From contig NZ_FMTS01000001.1 in assembly GCF_900100255.1 (NCBI RefSeq), forward strand, positions 248,001 through 312,000: a stretch of DNA of 64,000 nucleotides. The letters run 5' to 3'. Position numbers and translations under genes: made by a program. This document shows, piece by piece, positions 1-8,177 of the stretch. Position 1 is the stretch's first letter. Each line of letters begins with the position of its first letter. This stretch comes from Asticcacaulis taihuensis. GTDB taxonomy: Bacteria; Pseudomonadota; Alphaproteobacteria; Caulobacterales; Caulobacteraceae. The notes under the pieces were generated by a model. It worked only from the letters and a program-made list of their open reading frames with translations. It did not search any database and had not been told where the DNA came from.

Positions 1-250
1 TTCGATTGCGGCGCACCACCTCGTTCAGCACCACAAGCAGCGACGTGCGCGGCATCGGCATGGCGATGTGCAGTTCCGACAGCGAGCGTTCCAGGCGATT
101 CAGGTGACCGGCCAGATCGGCCAGCCGCCCATCGAAAACCGACCAGACCTCATAGACGGCATCCGCGAACTGGTAACCACGATCCTCAATGGAAACGGCG
201 GCTTCACTGGTGCGTTCATAGACACCATTAACATAGGCAATTCTCGGCAT
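1..250 (-). CDS. dat: D-amino acid aminotransferase (class IV PLP enzyme), N-terminal part
   Basis: Partial gene: the ATG is at 250 and the reading frame runs off the window start, leaving about 83 residues. The N-terminus has the class IV aminotransferase pattern, a short strand (PRIAYVNG) followed by the DRGYQFADAVYEV motif that lines the active site of D-alanine and branched-chain aminotransferases. Such enzymes move amino groups between D-amino acids and 2-oxo acids using PLP in the cytoplasm. It starts 6 bases after the ntrX stop, so it is probably cotranscribed with ntrYX. In Caulobacter a D-amino acid aminotransferase occupies the same place after ntrX (recollection). The catalytic lysine lies outside the window, so the exact substrate class (D-alanine, branched-chain, or aminodeoxychorismate lyase) is inferred. 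Confidence 0.8.
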   Translation of the reverse strand, partial: MPRIAYVNGVYERTSEAAVSIEDRGYQFADAVYEVWSVFDGRLADLAGHLNRLERSLSELHIAMPMPRTSLLVVLNEVVRRNR

Positions 251-256
251 TACGGC

Positions 257-1657
257 TTAGACCTCATCCTCGTCGGATCGAATATGGGCCAGGCCCAGGC
301 TTTTCAGCTTGCGGTGCAGCGCCGAGCGTTCCATGCCGATAAAATTGGCCGTGCGCGAAATATTGCCGCCGAAACGTACAATCTGCGACGACAGATATTC
401 CCGCTCGAAGACTTCACGGGCATCGCGCAAAGGCAGGGCAATGATGCGTTCCGGCCGGATAGCGCCGGCGGTCGCCGATTCCACAACTTCCGAAGGCAGC
501 ATGTGTGCGGTGATCGGCTCGTTCGGGTTGCCGGAGGCCAGGATCAGCAGGCGTTCGATATTGTTGCGCAACTGCCTGACATTGCCAGGCCACTCATGGA
601 CCTGGAGCGTCGCCATGGCGTCTTCACTGAGGATGCGCTTGGGCAGCCCCTGCGCCGCGCTGATGCGATCGATGAAATACTGTACCAATTCGGCGATGTC
701 GCCGCGTCGTTCGCTTAAGCCCGGCACGCGTACCGGCACGACATTCAAGCGATGGAACAGGTCTTCGCGGAAACGCCCGGCGGCAATTTCGGAGGACAGG
801 TCCTTCGAGGTGGAGGAAATTACCCGCACATCGACCTGCACATCCTGGGCGCCGCCGACGCGGGTAAAGCGCTGCTCGACCAGCACACGCAGGATGCGGC
901 TCTGGCTTTCCGGCGGCATGTCCGCCACTTCATCGAGGAACAGGGTGCCGCCGTGGGCGCGCTCAAAGACACCGATCTTGCGCGGACGGCCGCCCTCACC
1001 TTCCTCGCCGAACAGTTCGACATCGAGACGTTCCGGCGTCATGCCGGCCGCTGAAATCGGCACGAACTCGCACTTGGCGCGCGGGCTGACCTCATGGATC
1101 ATCCGCGCCACCAGTTCCTTGCCGGAACCGGCCGGCCCGGAAATCATGATACGAGAATTGGCCGGCGCCACCTTGGCGATGGTCGACCGCAGCAATTGCG
1201 CCGCCGCGGAATTTCCGATCAGTCCGTCCGGCACGACGGCTTGGCTGCGCAGGCGCTTGTTTTCTCGGCGCAGACTGGTCAGTTCAAGCGCTCTCTGAAC
1301 AACCATGATCAGGCGCTCGGTTTTAAAGGGCTTTTCGATGAAATCGAAGGCGCCTTTCTTTATGGCGGTCACGGCGGTTTCGATATTGCCGTGGCCGGAA
1401 ATCATGATGGCCGGAATATCGGGGTCCAGCTCATGAATCACACTGAGCAGTTCCAGACCATCCAGCCCGCCGCCCTGCATCCAGATATCAAGCACGCACA
1501 GGCTGGGCTTGCGCGCCTTGATGGCTCGCAGGGCCGAATTGGAATCGGCGGCCGTCCGCACCGAATAGCCTTCATCCTCCAGGATGCCCGCGATCAGTTC
1601 GCGGATATCGGCCTCGTCATCAACAACCAGAATATCAACGCCAGAAGAGACTTTCAT
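257..1657 (-). CDS. ntrX: Nitrogen-regulation response regulator NtrX, GAFTGA loop missing
   Basis: Response regulator of about 466 residues and partner of NtrY. It has a receiver domain (residues 8-120, phosphoacceptor Asp57 in the motif LCVLDIW), an AAA+ domain with Walker A GPAGSGKE (Lys180) and Walker B GTLFLDEV (about 237-244), and a C-terminal Fis-type helix-turn-helix (about 425-460). Between LFG (215) and GVFERA (229) the sequence is EEGEGGRPRKI. The GAFTGA loop that contacts sigma-54 in NtrC-type activators is therefore absent, so the protein may bind DNA without driving sigma-54 open-complex formation. The gene abuts ntrY, whose TAA is at 1661-1663. An in-frame GTG at 1660 is an alternative to the ATG at 1657; a GAGGG sequence lies upstream of both. 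Confidence 0.93.
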   Translation of the reverse strand: MKVSSGVDILVVDDEADIRELIAGILEDEGYSVRTAADSNSALRAIKARKPSLCVLDIWMQGGGLDGLELLSVIHELDPDIPAIMISGHGNIETAVTAIKKGAFDFIEKPFKTERLIMVVQRALELTSLRRENKRLRSQAVVPDGLIGNSAAAQLLRSTIAKVAPANSRIMISGPAGSGKELVARMIHEVSPRAKCEFVPISAAGMTPERLDVELFGEEGEGGRPRKIGVFERAHGGTLFLDEVADMPPESQSRILRVLVEQRFTRVGGAQDVQVDVRVISSTSKDLSSEIAAGRFREDLFHRLNVVPVRVPGLSERRGDIAELVQYFIDRISAAQGLPKRILSEDAMATLQVHEWPGNVRQLRNNIERLLILASGNPNEPITAHMLPSEVVESATAGAIRPERIIALPLRDAREVFEREYLSSQIVRFGGNISRTANFIGMERSALHRKLKSLGLAHIRSDEDEV

Positions 1658-1660
1658 CAC

Positions 1661-3928
1661 TTACACCCTCATCATCTTGGGCCCGCTTGCCGGAGCCTCA
1701 TTCGCAACCGGGCTTTGCCCCGCCTGCATACGCGGCAGACGCAGGACAGCCCGCGCGCCGCTTAAATGAACCGCGTCGTTGAGATAGAACTCGCCGCCGT
1801 GGTCTTCGAGAATACGCTTTACTATGGCCAGGCCGAGGCCCGTTCCCTTTTCCCGAGTGGTGACATAGGGTTCGGTCAACCGGTCGCGGTCCTTTTCCGG
1901 CAGGCCGATGCCGTCATCCTCAACCTCGATGACCAGTTCACCCTCCTGTTGTGACATCTCGACCCGAAGATGCCCGACAATCCCCTCCGCTGGATCCACC
2001 TCATCGGTGCCACGATCCCGCATCAGGCGTGAGGAAATCGCTTCACCGCCGTTTTTCAGCACATTGCCAAGCGCCTGGCTGAGCATCCGCCCATCGCAGA
2101 CAACCCGCAATTCCGGCAAGGGCTCGACAATTTCAATACTGAGGTCCGGGCGCGCCACGCGCTGGGCGAAGACCGCTGCGCGCACCATTTCCGCTGCGTC
2201 TTCTTCGGAAAAATTCGGCGCCGGCATCCGGGCAAAAGACGAAAATTCATCGACCATGCGGCCGATATCGCCGACCTGCCGCACAATCGTATCGGTCAGG
2301 CGATCAAAGGTATCGACATCAGTTTCGATCTGAGGCCGGTACTTCTTGCGAATGCGCTCTGCCGAAAGCTGGATCGGCGTCAGCGGGTTCTTGATCTCAT
2401 GGGCGATCCGCCGCGCCACGTCCTTCCAGGCGGCGTTGCGCTGGGCAGCGATCAGACGCGTGATGTCATCAAAGGTCAGGACCGCGCCACCGGTTTCCAG
2501 TGCCGAGATACGAACACGGACACGTCGGGTCTCCCCCTTGCGAACTAGGTCAACCTCCTGCTCCTCCACACGATGCACCGACGCTTTGTCGATAAGCTCA
2601 GCGATTTCAGGGGCTAATTCACGGATGTTAACACCCAACGCGTCTTCAGAGGGGATGCTCAGAAAATGGGCCGCATGGCGGTTGATGGCCGAGACATGTT
2701 CCAGCACATCGATGCCGACGATACCGGCGCTGATTTCCGACAGAACGGTTTCGATGAAGCGACGGCGGCTTTCTGCTTCCTCACCCGCCGATTTGAGCGC
2801 CGCCTGCTGGCTTTGCAGATCGGAGGTCATGCGGTTGAAAGCGCGCGATAATACGGCGATATCCTCGGATTGCTTGATGGTCATGACACGTGCATTCAGG
2901 TCGCCGCCGGCTACTTTGTCTGCCGCTTGTACCAGGCGGGCCACCGGCACGGCGATACTTTCCGCAGCCGATGTGCCGCCCCAGATAGCGCCGATCAGCA
3001 CGAGCAGCACCGCCTCAAGATAGGCCATGAAGAAGATGCCCTGGGCGCGAATCTTCTTGTTGGTCGTCTCGCGGTAATCATTGATGGCCTGGTTGGCGCT
3101 TTGGATCTTGGCGTAGATTCCGGCCGGCAGAGGCTTGATACCGTAAAGCATGGCGCCGTTGTAATCATCGAGTGAGTAGAGCAGCCGGATGGCATCGGGG
3201 TTGCCATATGGATAGGCTTTCGGACCTGTGGCAGCCACATCCTGGATGACATCGGACGGCGGCGCCATATAGACCGGCGCGGTCGGCGATTCCGCCCGCG
3301 CCAGAACCTGCCCGGTTCGGTCGATGATATAGATCGCGGTCAGTTCGCCGCTTTCCTCCTCCAGAATCTTCTTCAATCCCAACGAAAAAGCCAGACGATC
3401 GGGGAAAAGCGCCCTTCCTTCCGGGCTTTCCACGCGAAGCTGTACCGTTTTCATGGCCGTGCCTGAGGTCCGCATAGCCTCCTTCAGGTAAACACCGGCA
3501 AGATCGTATCCATTCTCGACGGAGGTCTGGACCCGGTCGGAAAACCAGGTGTCAATGCCGCGATTGAGAAAGGTGAAGGACAGGGCCACAATGATGGCCG
3601 GGGTCACCGCCGCCAGCGAAAACAGAAACACAAAGCGCAGGTGCAAACGCGCGCCGGCATCCGCGCCCCGGCTGCGCGCGATGGTGATCACCCGGCGGAC
3701 GACAATGAATATCAAACCCAGCAAAAGCGCCAGGTTGAGGAAAATCAGGATCAGCAGATAATCCGCCGTATTGCCGACCGGCCCCTTGACCGTGAGCCCT
3801 GTGCCAGGGCTGGCAATGATCAGCCAGACGATGAAAGCGGTCGTCAGCATGGACGCGCCATAACCCACCGCCAGGGCAAGCTTTTGCAAGCTCGTCGAGC
3901 GGAGCGTTTTCAGGCTGCGCACGAACAT
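1661..3928 (-). CDS. ntrY: Sensor histidine kinase NtrY
   Basis: Membrane histidine kinase, about 755 residues from the chosen ATG, thought to phosphorylate NtrX in response to nitrogen or redox state. Hydrophobic segments near the N-terminus (three close together, a further one before the HAMP) flank a periplasmic region. Then follow a HAMP (ARLVQAADKVAGGDLNAR), a PAS domain, a HisKA box RIAHEIKNPLTP with His at about residue 510, and a HATPase domain ending in EKGTGLGLAIVKRIL. The frame extends to a TTG at 3985. I prefer the ATG at 3928 because it sits just before the first membrane segment, but neither has a good ribosome-binding site. In relatives ntrB and ntrC normally precede this gene; here dusB does, 135 bases upstream of the ATG. 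Confidence 0.93.
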   Translation of the reverse strand: MFVRSLKTLRSTSLQKLALAVGYGASMLTTAFIVWLIIASPGTGLTVKGPVGNTADYLLILIFLNLALLLGLIFIVVRRVITIARSRGADAGARLHLRFVFLFSLAAVTPAIIVALSFTFLNRGIDTWFSDRVQTSVENGYDLAGVYLKEAMRTSGTAMKTVQLRVESPEGRALFPDRLAFSLGLKKILEEESGELTAIYIIDRTGQVLARAESPTAPVYMAPPSDVIQDVAATGPKAYPYGNPDAIRLLYSLDDYNGAMLYGIKPLPAGIYAKIQSANQAINDYRETTNKKIRAQGIFFMAYLEAVLLVLIGAIWGGTSAAESIAVPVARLVQAADKVAGGDLNARVMTIKQSEDIAVLSRAFNRMTSDLQSQQAALKSAGEEAESRRRFIETVLSEISAGIVGIDVLEHVSAINRHAAHFLSIPSEDALGVNIRELAPEIAELIDKASVHRVEEQEVDLVRKGETRRVRVRISALETGGAVLTFDDITRLIAAQRNAAWKDVARRIAHEIKNPLTPIQLSAERIRKKYRPQIETDVDTFDRLTDTIVRQVGDIGRMVDEFSSFARMPAPNFSEEDAAEMVRAAVFAQRVARPDLSIEIVEPLPELRVVCDGRMLSQALGNVLKNGGEAISSRLMRDRGTDEVDPAEGIVGHLRVEMSQQEGELVIEVEDDGIGLPEKDRDRLTEPYVTTREKGTGLGLAIVKRILEDHGGEFYLNDAVHLSGARAVLRLPRMQAGQSPVANEAPASGPKMMRV

Positions 3929-4063
3929 GTGCAACCATCGCCGTCTTGCCGATGCGTCCTTCAAGGCTATCGCTTTCGTCCACAATAGAGTGACATTTGC
4001 GCACTACTGTGTCCGAATATCAACAGCAATGTTGCAAATATCACAATTATTTAATGCTGAAAT

Positions 4064-5053
4064 TCACGCAGCCATCAGGGCCCGAACCGCCGTTTCAATG
4101 GCGCCGGCATCCTCCATGCGACACAGGCGCGCCTTGTCCTGACGGCGGACCAGCGGGTCGGGATCGTGTGTCGAAGCTTCGACATAGGCGCCCAGGTGCT
4201 TCTTGAACATGCGCAGGCCCAAGCTATCGCCATAAAAAGCCATGGACGCCTGCATGTGCTCAACCAGCAGGTCCGCCCTTTCGCTCAAAGCCATAGTCGG
4301 CAGGGCCTCATCATTACTCAGCGCCTGGTTCAGATCGCGCGCGAGCCAGGGCCGTCCATAAATACCGCGCCCGATCATAACGCCATCCGCACCGGATTGC
4401 GCCAGCGCCGATCTTGCGCTCGCCAGATCGATAATATCGCCATTGACGATGACCGGGATGGCGACAGCCTGCTTCACCACGGCCACCGCTTGCCAGTTGG
4501 CCTCGCCCTTGTAGAACTGCTGGCGGGTGCGGCCATGAACTGTCAGGGCGGCAATGCCCAGTTTTTCCGCACGCACGGCCAGTTCGGCGGCATTGTGGTT
4601 GTCATCCCAGCCCAGGCGCATTTTTACCGTCACCGGCCTTGAGGTAGCCTGCAAGGCCGCCGTCATGATGCGTTCGGCCTGATCAAGATCGCGCATCAGG
4701 GCCGAGCCGCACAGCACGCCAGTGACTTCCTTTGCCGGGCAGCCGAAATTAAGATCGATGATATGCGCACCCGACTCTTCCGCCAGTTGGGCGCCGCGTG
4801 CGATATGCACCGGATCGCGGCCGACCAACTGAACTATTTTCAAACCGTCATGCTCCCCAAGCTGCGCCTTGCGCACAATATCGGGTCGGCCGCTCTCCAG
4901 ATCCGCACAGGCCACCATTTCGGTCGCGGCATAGGGCGCGCCGAGCTTGTGCGCCATCTGGCGAAATGGCAGGTCAGACACGCCGGTCATGGGCGCGATC
5001 AGCACCCGCCCCGGCACACTCACATCGCCAATCTGAAGATTATTTGTGGTCAT
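4064..5053 (-). CDS. dusB: tRNA-dihydrouridine synthase DusB (NifR3 family)
   Basis: FMN- and NADPH-dependent enzyme that reduces uridine to dihydrouridine in the tRNA D-loop. The TIM-barrel opens with RVLIAPMTGVSDLPFR. The family motif LNFGCPAKEVTG holds the catalytic Cys, KMRLGWDD follows, and the FMN phosphate site is near VNGDI and GVMIGRGIYGRPW. Length is about 329 residues, normal for the family. The frame is open to a GTG at 5089, but the ATG at 5053 (MTTNNLQIG) matches where relatives begin. It is divergent from ispDF, with 61 bases between the start codons. In Rhizobium and Caulobacter this gene (nifR3) heads the ntrBC-ntrYX cluster; here it lies directly before ntrY. Confidence 0.93.
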   Translation of the reverse strand: MTTNNLQIGDVSVPGRVLIAPMTGVSDLPFRQMAHKLGAPYAATEMVACADLESGRPDIVRKAQLGEHDGLKIVQLVGRDPVHIARGAQLAEESGAHIIDLNFGCPAKEVTGVLCGSALMRDLDQAERIMTAALQATSRPVTVKMRLGWDDNHNAAELAVRAEKLGIAALTVHGRTRQQFYKGEANWQAVAVVKQAVAIPVIVNGDIIDLASARSALAQSGADGVMIGRGIYGRPWLARDLNQALSNDEALPTMALSERADLLVEHMQASMAFYGDSLGLRMFKKHLGAYVEASTHDPDPLVRRQDKARLCRMEDAGAIETAVRALMAA

Positions 5054-5114
5054 TGCGCTCCCATACACAGTTTCTGGCTGTTGCACCACTTCGGTTTCAC
5101 GCTAAACAGGCCCC

Positions 5115-6281
5115 ATGAACACGGACTCACGCCCCTTTCACGCCGTCATCGTCGCCGGTGGCTCTGGCAGCCGCTCCGGCGGCCGCAAACAATGGATGAT
5201 CCTGGGCGGCCGCACCGTACTCGACTGGTCGATCGCCGCTTTCGAAGCCGCCGGTGCCGCGCAGATCGTCGTCGTCGTGCCTGCCGAGGATGTGACGCAA
5301 GCCCAGGCGGCCTATGGCGGGCGTGTGTGGATCGTGGCCGGCGGTGCCCAGCGCGCCGATTCAGTGGTCAATGGCCTGAAAGCCCTGGTGACTGATGGTG
5401 ATGATATCGTCCTGGTTCATGACGCCGCGCGGCCGCTCCTGAAGCCGCATCATATCAATGCCTTGTTAGCCGAACTTAAGACGAAACCCGCGGCGATCCT
5501 GGCCCTGCCAGTGACGGATTCACTAAAACGTGGCGATCATAATCGCATCGTCGAGGCCCCGGCGCGTGACAATCTGTGGCGCGCGCAGACTCCCCAGGCT
5601 TTCCGTCTCAACGATATTATTCGCGCCTATGAACGCTGGCCCGCCGACCAGGTGCCGACGGACGAAGCCATGGTCGCGGCGCATTCCGGCATCAATGTCA
5701 CGCTTGTGGAAGGTGATATGGCACTGCATAAGCTGACCTACCCTGCTGATTTTGCGCTTCTGGAAGCGTTAATAATGGCCGATAAGCCTCAGGAAAAAAT
5801 TATGAAACAAATCAGAATTGGCCAGGGCTTCGATGCCCATCGCTGGGGCGAAGGCCAAAGCGTCTGGCTGTGCGGGGTGGAGATAGTGCACAACCAGACC
5901 CTGATCGGCCATAGTGACGCCGATGCCGGACTTCATGCCCTGACGGACGCCCTGCTGGGCGCCGCCGGCCTGGGCGATATCGGCGATCACTTCCCACCTA
6001 CCGATCCGCAATGGAAAGGCGCGTCCTCCGACCGCTTCCTCAAACATGCCGTCGACCTGATCAGGCAGCGCGGCGGCGAGATCGTCAATGTCGACGTGAC
6101 ACTCATCTGCGAACGCCCCAAAATCAAACCACACCGGGAAGCCATGCGCGCCCGGATCGCCGAAATTATCGGCGTCGACATCGATCGTGTCAGCGTTAAG
6201 GCAACGACGACCGAGCAGATGGGCTTTACCGGTCGCGGTGAGGGTCTGGCCGCGCAGGCGGTTTGCAGCATAGAAATCTGA
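5115..6281 (+). CDS. ispDF: Bifunctional IspD/IspF, MEP-pathway isoprenoid synthesis
   Basis: A 388-residue fusion of 2-C-methyl-D-erythritol 4-phosphate cytidylyltransferase (IspD, residues 1 to about 225) and 2-C-methyl-D-erythritol 2,4-cyclodiphosphate synthase (IspF, from about Met230). IspD shows the nucleotide-binding start AVIVAGGSGSR and the motif LVHDAARPLL. IspF shows metal ligands Asp240 and His242 (GQGFDAHRW) and His274 in HSDADAGLH. The two enzymes catalyse non-consecutive steps of the MEP pathway; such fusions are common in Alphaproteobacteria. Dxr, which supplies MEP, and UppS, which consumes the products, are encoded near 55-58 kb. ATG at 5115 with CAGG shortly upstream. A strong terminator hairpin follows at 6339. 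Confidence 0.95.
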   Translation: MNTDSRPFHAVIVAGGSGSRSGGRKQWMILGGRTVLDWSIAAFEAAGAAQIVVVVPAEDVTQAQAAYGGRVWIVAGGAQRADSVVNGLKALVTDGDDIVLVHDAARPLLKPHHINALLAELKTKPAAILALPVTDSLKRGDHNRIVEAPARDNLWRAQTPQAFRLNDIIRAYERWPADQVPTDEAMVAAHSGINVTLVEGDMALHKLTYPADFALLEALIMADKPQEKIMKQIRIGQGFDAHRWGEGQSVWLCGVEIVHNQTLIGHSDADAGLHALTDALLGAAGLGDIGDHFPPTDPQWKGASSDRFLKHAVDLIRQRGGEIVNVDVTLICERPKIKPHREAMRARIAEIIGVDIDRVSVKATTTEQMGFTGRGEGLAAQAVCSIEI

Positions 6282-6338
6282 GGCAATCCTCTGTCATTGC
6301 TGGACTTTTTCATCTCATCCCCTTCGCCTGAGCTTTTC

Positions 6339-6371
6339 AATAAAACCCGTTGAATTGTTACGGGTTTTATT
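6339..6371. terminator. Terminator hairpin after ispDF
   Basis: Perfect 12-base inverted repeat (AATAAAACCCGT at 6339-6350, ACGGGTTTTATT at 6360-6371) with a 9-base loop, 58 bases after the ispDF stop. The stem carries A and T runs on its outer side, so it could terminate in either direction. The rest of the 292-base ispDF-sodB gap holds the palindromic repeat at 6451-6545. Confidence 0.75.
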
Positions 6372-6450
6372 GCGAAGAATTCTCACGACCCTTGGCTATT
6401 GAAAAGGCATTTTTCACCGAATATATGACGGGGGTTCGCGTTTTCCTCCC

Positions 6451-6545
6451 TTAGAGCGGAATGGATTTTGATGAAATCAAAACCCCCGCTCTAAACTTCG
6501 TTTTGTCGCGCAATTTTATCCGAAAAGTGGCGTCCACTTTTCGGA
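6451..6545. repeat. Two-hairpin dispersed palindromic repeat upstream of sodB
   Basis: Hairpin 1: TTAGAGCGG (6451-6459) pairs with CCGCTCTAA (6486-6494), with an inner TTTTGAT (6466-6472) / ATCAAAA (6476-6482). Hairpin 2: a perfect 12-base stem TCCGAAAAGTGG (6519-6530) / CCACTTTTCGGA (6534-6545) with loop CGT. The linker TTTTGTCGCGCAATTTTAT and hairpin 2 recur, inverted and diverged, at 37377-37420. From memory the layout resembles short palindromic repeats scattered through rhizobial and caulobacterial genomes. It ends 28 bases before the sodB ATG, so it lies within, or displaces, the sodB promoter region. Confidence 0.8.
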
Positions 6546-6573
6546 TTGCCCTTAGCCACCAAGAGGTATTTCC

Positions 6574-7185
6574 ATGACCTTCGAACTCCCCCCTCTGCCC
6601 TATCCCGCCGATGCGCTTGAGCCGCACATGTCGGCCAATACCTTCAGCTATCACCACGCCAAACACCACAAGGCTTATGTCGACAACCTTAACAAGCTGA
6701 TCGAAGGCACCGAATTTGCCGGCCTGTCACTGGTCGAGATCGTCAAGGCGTCGGAAGGCAAGAACCCCGGCGTGTTCAACAATTCCGCCCAGGTCTGGAA
6801 CCACACCTTCTTCTGGTCGTCGATGAAGCCAAATGGCGGCGGCGCCCCCAACGGCAAGATCGCCGAAAAGATCAACGCTGATTTCGGTTCGTTCGACGCC
6901 TTTGTCGAGCAGTTCAAGACCGCCGGCGCCACGCAGTTCGGTTCAGGCTGGGCCTGGCTGGTGCTCGGCACCGATGGCAAGCTCAAAGTGACCAAGACCG
7001 GCAATGCCGAAACCCCGTTCACCAAGGGCGACAAGCCGTTGCTGACGCTCGACGTCTGGGAACACGCCTACTATCTCGATTACCAGAATCTGCGTCCGAA
7101 GTTTATCGAGACCTTCCTGACCTCCCTGGTCAACTGGGATTTCGCCAATGCCAATCTCGATGCCCCGCTGCATCCAGGCGTCTGA
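6574..7185 (+). CDS. sodB: Superoxide dismutase (Fe type)
   Basis: A 203-residue cytoplasmic superoxide dismutase, converting superoxide to oxygen and hydrogen peroxide. Expected metal ligands are visible: His27 in [11 protein letters not shown], the His in VWNHTFFW, and Asp and His in [12 protein letters not shown]. The motif [13 protein letters not shown] and the Gln/Gly pattern around [10 protein letters not shown] fit the iron rather than the manganese family, though metal choice cannot be proved from sequence. Weak ribosome-binding site (AAGAGG) before the ATG. The gene stands alone between a palindromic repeat and a terminator hairpin, so it is probably monocistronic. Confidence 0.95.
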   Translation: MTFELPPLPYPADALEPHMSANTFSYHHAKHHKAYVDNLNKLIEGTEFAGLSLVEIVKASEGKNPGVFNNSAQVWNHTFFWSSMKPNGGGAPNGKIAEKINADFGSFDAFVEQFKTAGATQFGSGWAWLVLGTDGKLKVTKTGNAETPFTKGDKPLLTLDVWEHAYYLDYQNLRPKFIETFLTSLVNWDFANANLDAPLHPGV

Positions 7186-7207
7186 TTTCCGCTTGTAATT
7201 CAGGCAT

Positions 7208-7235
7208 AAAAGGCGATCCTTGCGGGTCGCCTTTT
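7208..7235 (+). terminator. Intrinsic terminator of sodB
   Basis: Stem AAAAGGCGATCC (7208-7219) with GGGTCGCCTTTT (7224-7235), one T-G wobble, 4-base loop, and a T-rich tail continuing to 7240. It lies 23 bases after the sodB stop and 15 bases before the pncC ATG. It argues against a pncC start at the in-frame TTG at 7220, which would fall inside this stem. Confidence 0.85.
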
Positions 7236-7249
7236 TCTTTGGAAAACTT

Positions 7250-7732
7250 ATGAATTCGACTGCCCTTGCCGCCCGCCTGATCGACCTGCTGAAAGCACAG
7301 AAAAAGACCGTCACCACGGTCGAAAGCTGCACCGGCGGGCTGATTGCCGGCGCTATCACCGCCATTTCGGGCTCCTCCGAGGTGTTCGAGACCGGCTTTG
7401 TTACCTATTCCAATGCCGCAAAGACCGCGCTGGTCGGTGTGCCTGAAGCGCTTTTTCCCCTACATGGCGCCGTCAGTGAAGAGGTGGCTTCCGCCATGGC
7501 CGAAGGCGCCTTGAAAACCGCCGGCGCCGATATCGCCCTCAGCGTCACCGGCATTGCCGGCCCCACGGGTGGCAGCGCCGAAAAGCCGGTCGGTATGGTT
7601 TGCTTTGGCTTGAGCCACGGCGGAAAAACACTGACCCGCACCCGGCAGTTCGGCAATATTGGCCGCGACGCCGTCCGCGCGGAAAGCGTAGCCTATGCCC
7701 TGAAGTGGGCAATTGATGAACTCAGCGTTTAG
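7250..7732 (+). CDS. pncC: CinA C-terminal family nicotinamide-nucleotide amidohydrolase
   Basis: About 160 residues, the stand-alone C-terminal domain of CinA. The family removes the amide of nicotinamide mononucleotide to recycle pyridine nucleotides. Motifs: VTTVESCTGGLIAGAIT, SYSNA-like VTYSNAAKTALVGV, GAVSEEVASAMAEGA, ALSVTGIAGPTGGSAEKPVG. The ATG at 7250 is chosen because upstream codons lie in the sodB terminator. The 3' end overlaps the convergent START-domain gene by 11 bases (stop TAG at 7730-7732). Confidence 0.9.
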   Translation: MNSTALAARLIDLLKAQKKTVTTVESCTGGLIAGAITAISGSSEVFETGFVTYSNAAKTALVGVPEALFPLHGAVSEEVASAMAEGALKTAGADIALSVTGIAGPTGGSAEKPVGMVCFGLSHGGKTLTRTRQFGNIGRDAVRAESVAYALKWAIDELSV

Positions 7733-8174
7733 GTCCGTAAAGCTGCCTGGCTCGTGCCTCGAAAATCGCCAGCAACTTCGATACTGCCAGATTAAAATTC
7801 GCTTTAAAAACAGCGTCGAGGATCGGATTTCTGATGTCGATATCGAGATCGAAAGCCACCTTCGTCCCCAGAGCTGACGGCGTAAAGGTCCAGCGTCCCT
7901 GAAGCTTGCGGAAGGGGCCGCGAATCAGGTCGAAATCGACCAGCAGGGCTTCCGCCGCGCGGGTCACCCGCGTCGAAAAGCGCTCGGTCAGCAGCTTGAA
8001 TCCCACCGTCACATCGGCATCAAAACGGACAATATCCGCATCGACGGTCCGGTTATTGGCGCGCAAAGACTTGATCCACGGAATGAACTCCGGATAGCGC
8101 TCAACATCGCCAACCATTTCCCACAGTTGCGCCGGCGCATAGGGCAGGTCGCGCTCCAGACGCAGTTTGGTCAT
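7722..8174 (-). CDS. Coq10/RatA-like START-domain protein
   Basis: A 150-residue polyketide-cyclase / START family protein of the COQ10 / RatA group. It begins with the typical LRLERDLPYAPAQLWEMVGDVERYPEFIPW and continues with the beta-rich VGFKLLTERFSTRV region and a C-terminal helix (FNLAVSKLLAIFEARARQLYG). Mitochondrial COQ10 binds ubiquinone and aids respiration, while E. coli RatA was reported to affect ribosomes; the role here is not determined by sequence. The start lies 3 bases after the lipA stop, so the two are very likely cotranscribed. This lipA-COQ10 pairing is common in Alphaproteobacteria (recollection). The 3' end overlaps pncC in convergent orientation. Confidence 0.85.
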   Translation of the reverse strand: MTKLRLERDLPYAPAQLWEMVGDVERYPEFIPWIKSLRANNRTVDADIVRFDADVTVGFKLLTERFSTRVTRAAEALLVDFDLIRGPFRKLQGRWTFTPSALGTKVAFDLDIDIRNPILDAVFKANFNLAVSKLLAIFEARARQLYGPKR

Positions 8175-8177
8175 GGA

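Noticed and set aside
7220-7249. Upstream start extending pncC by ten residues
   Set aside because: These codons lie inside the sodB terminator stem, and the ATG at 7250 matches the family start.
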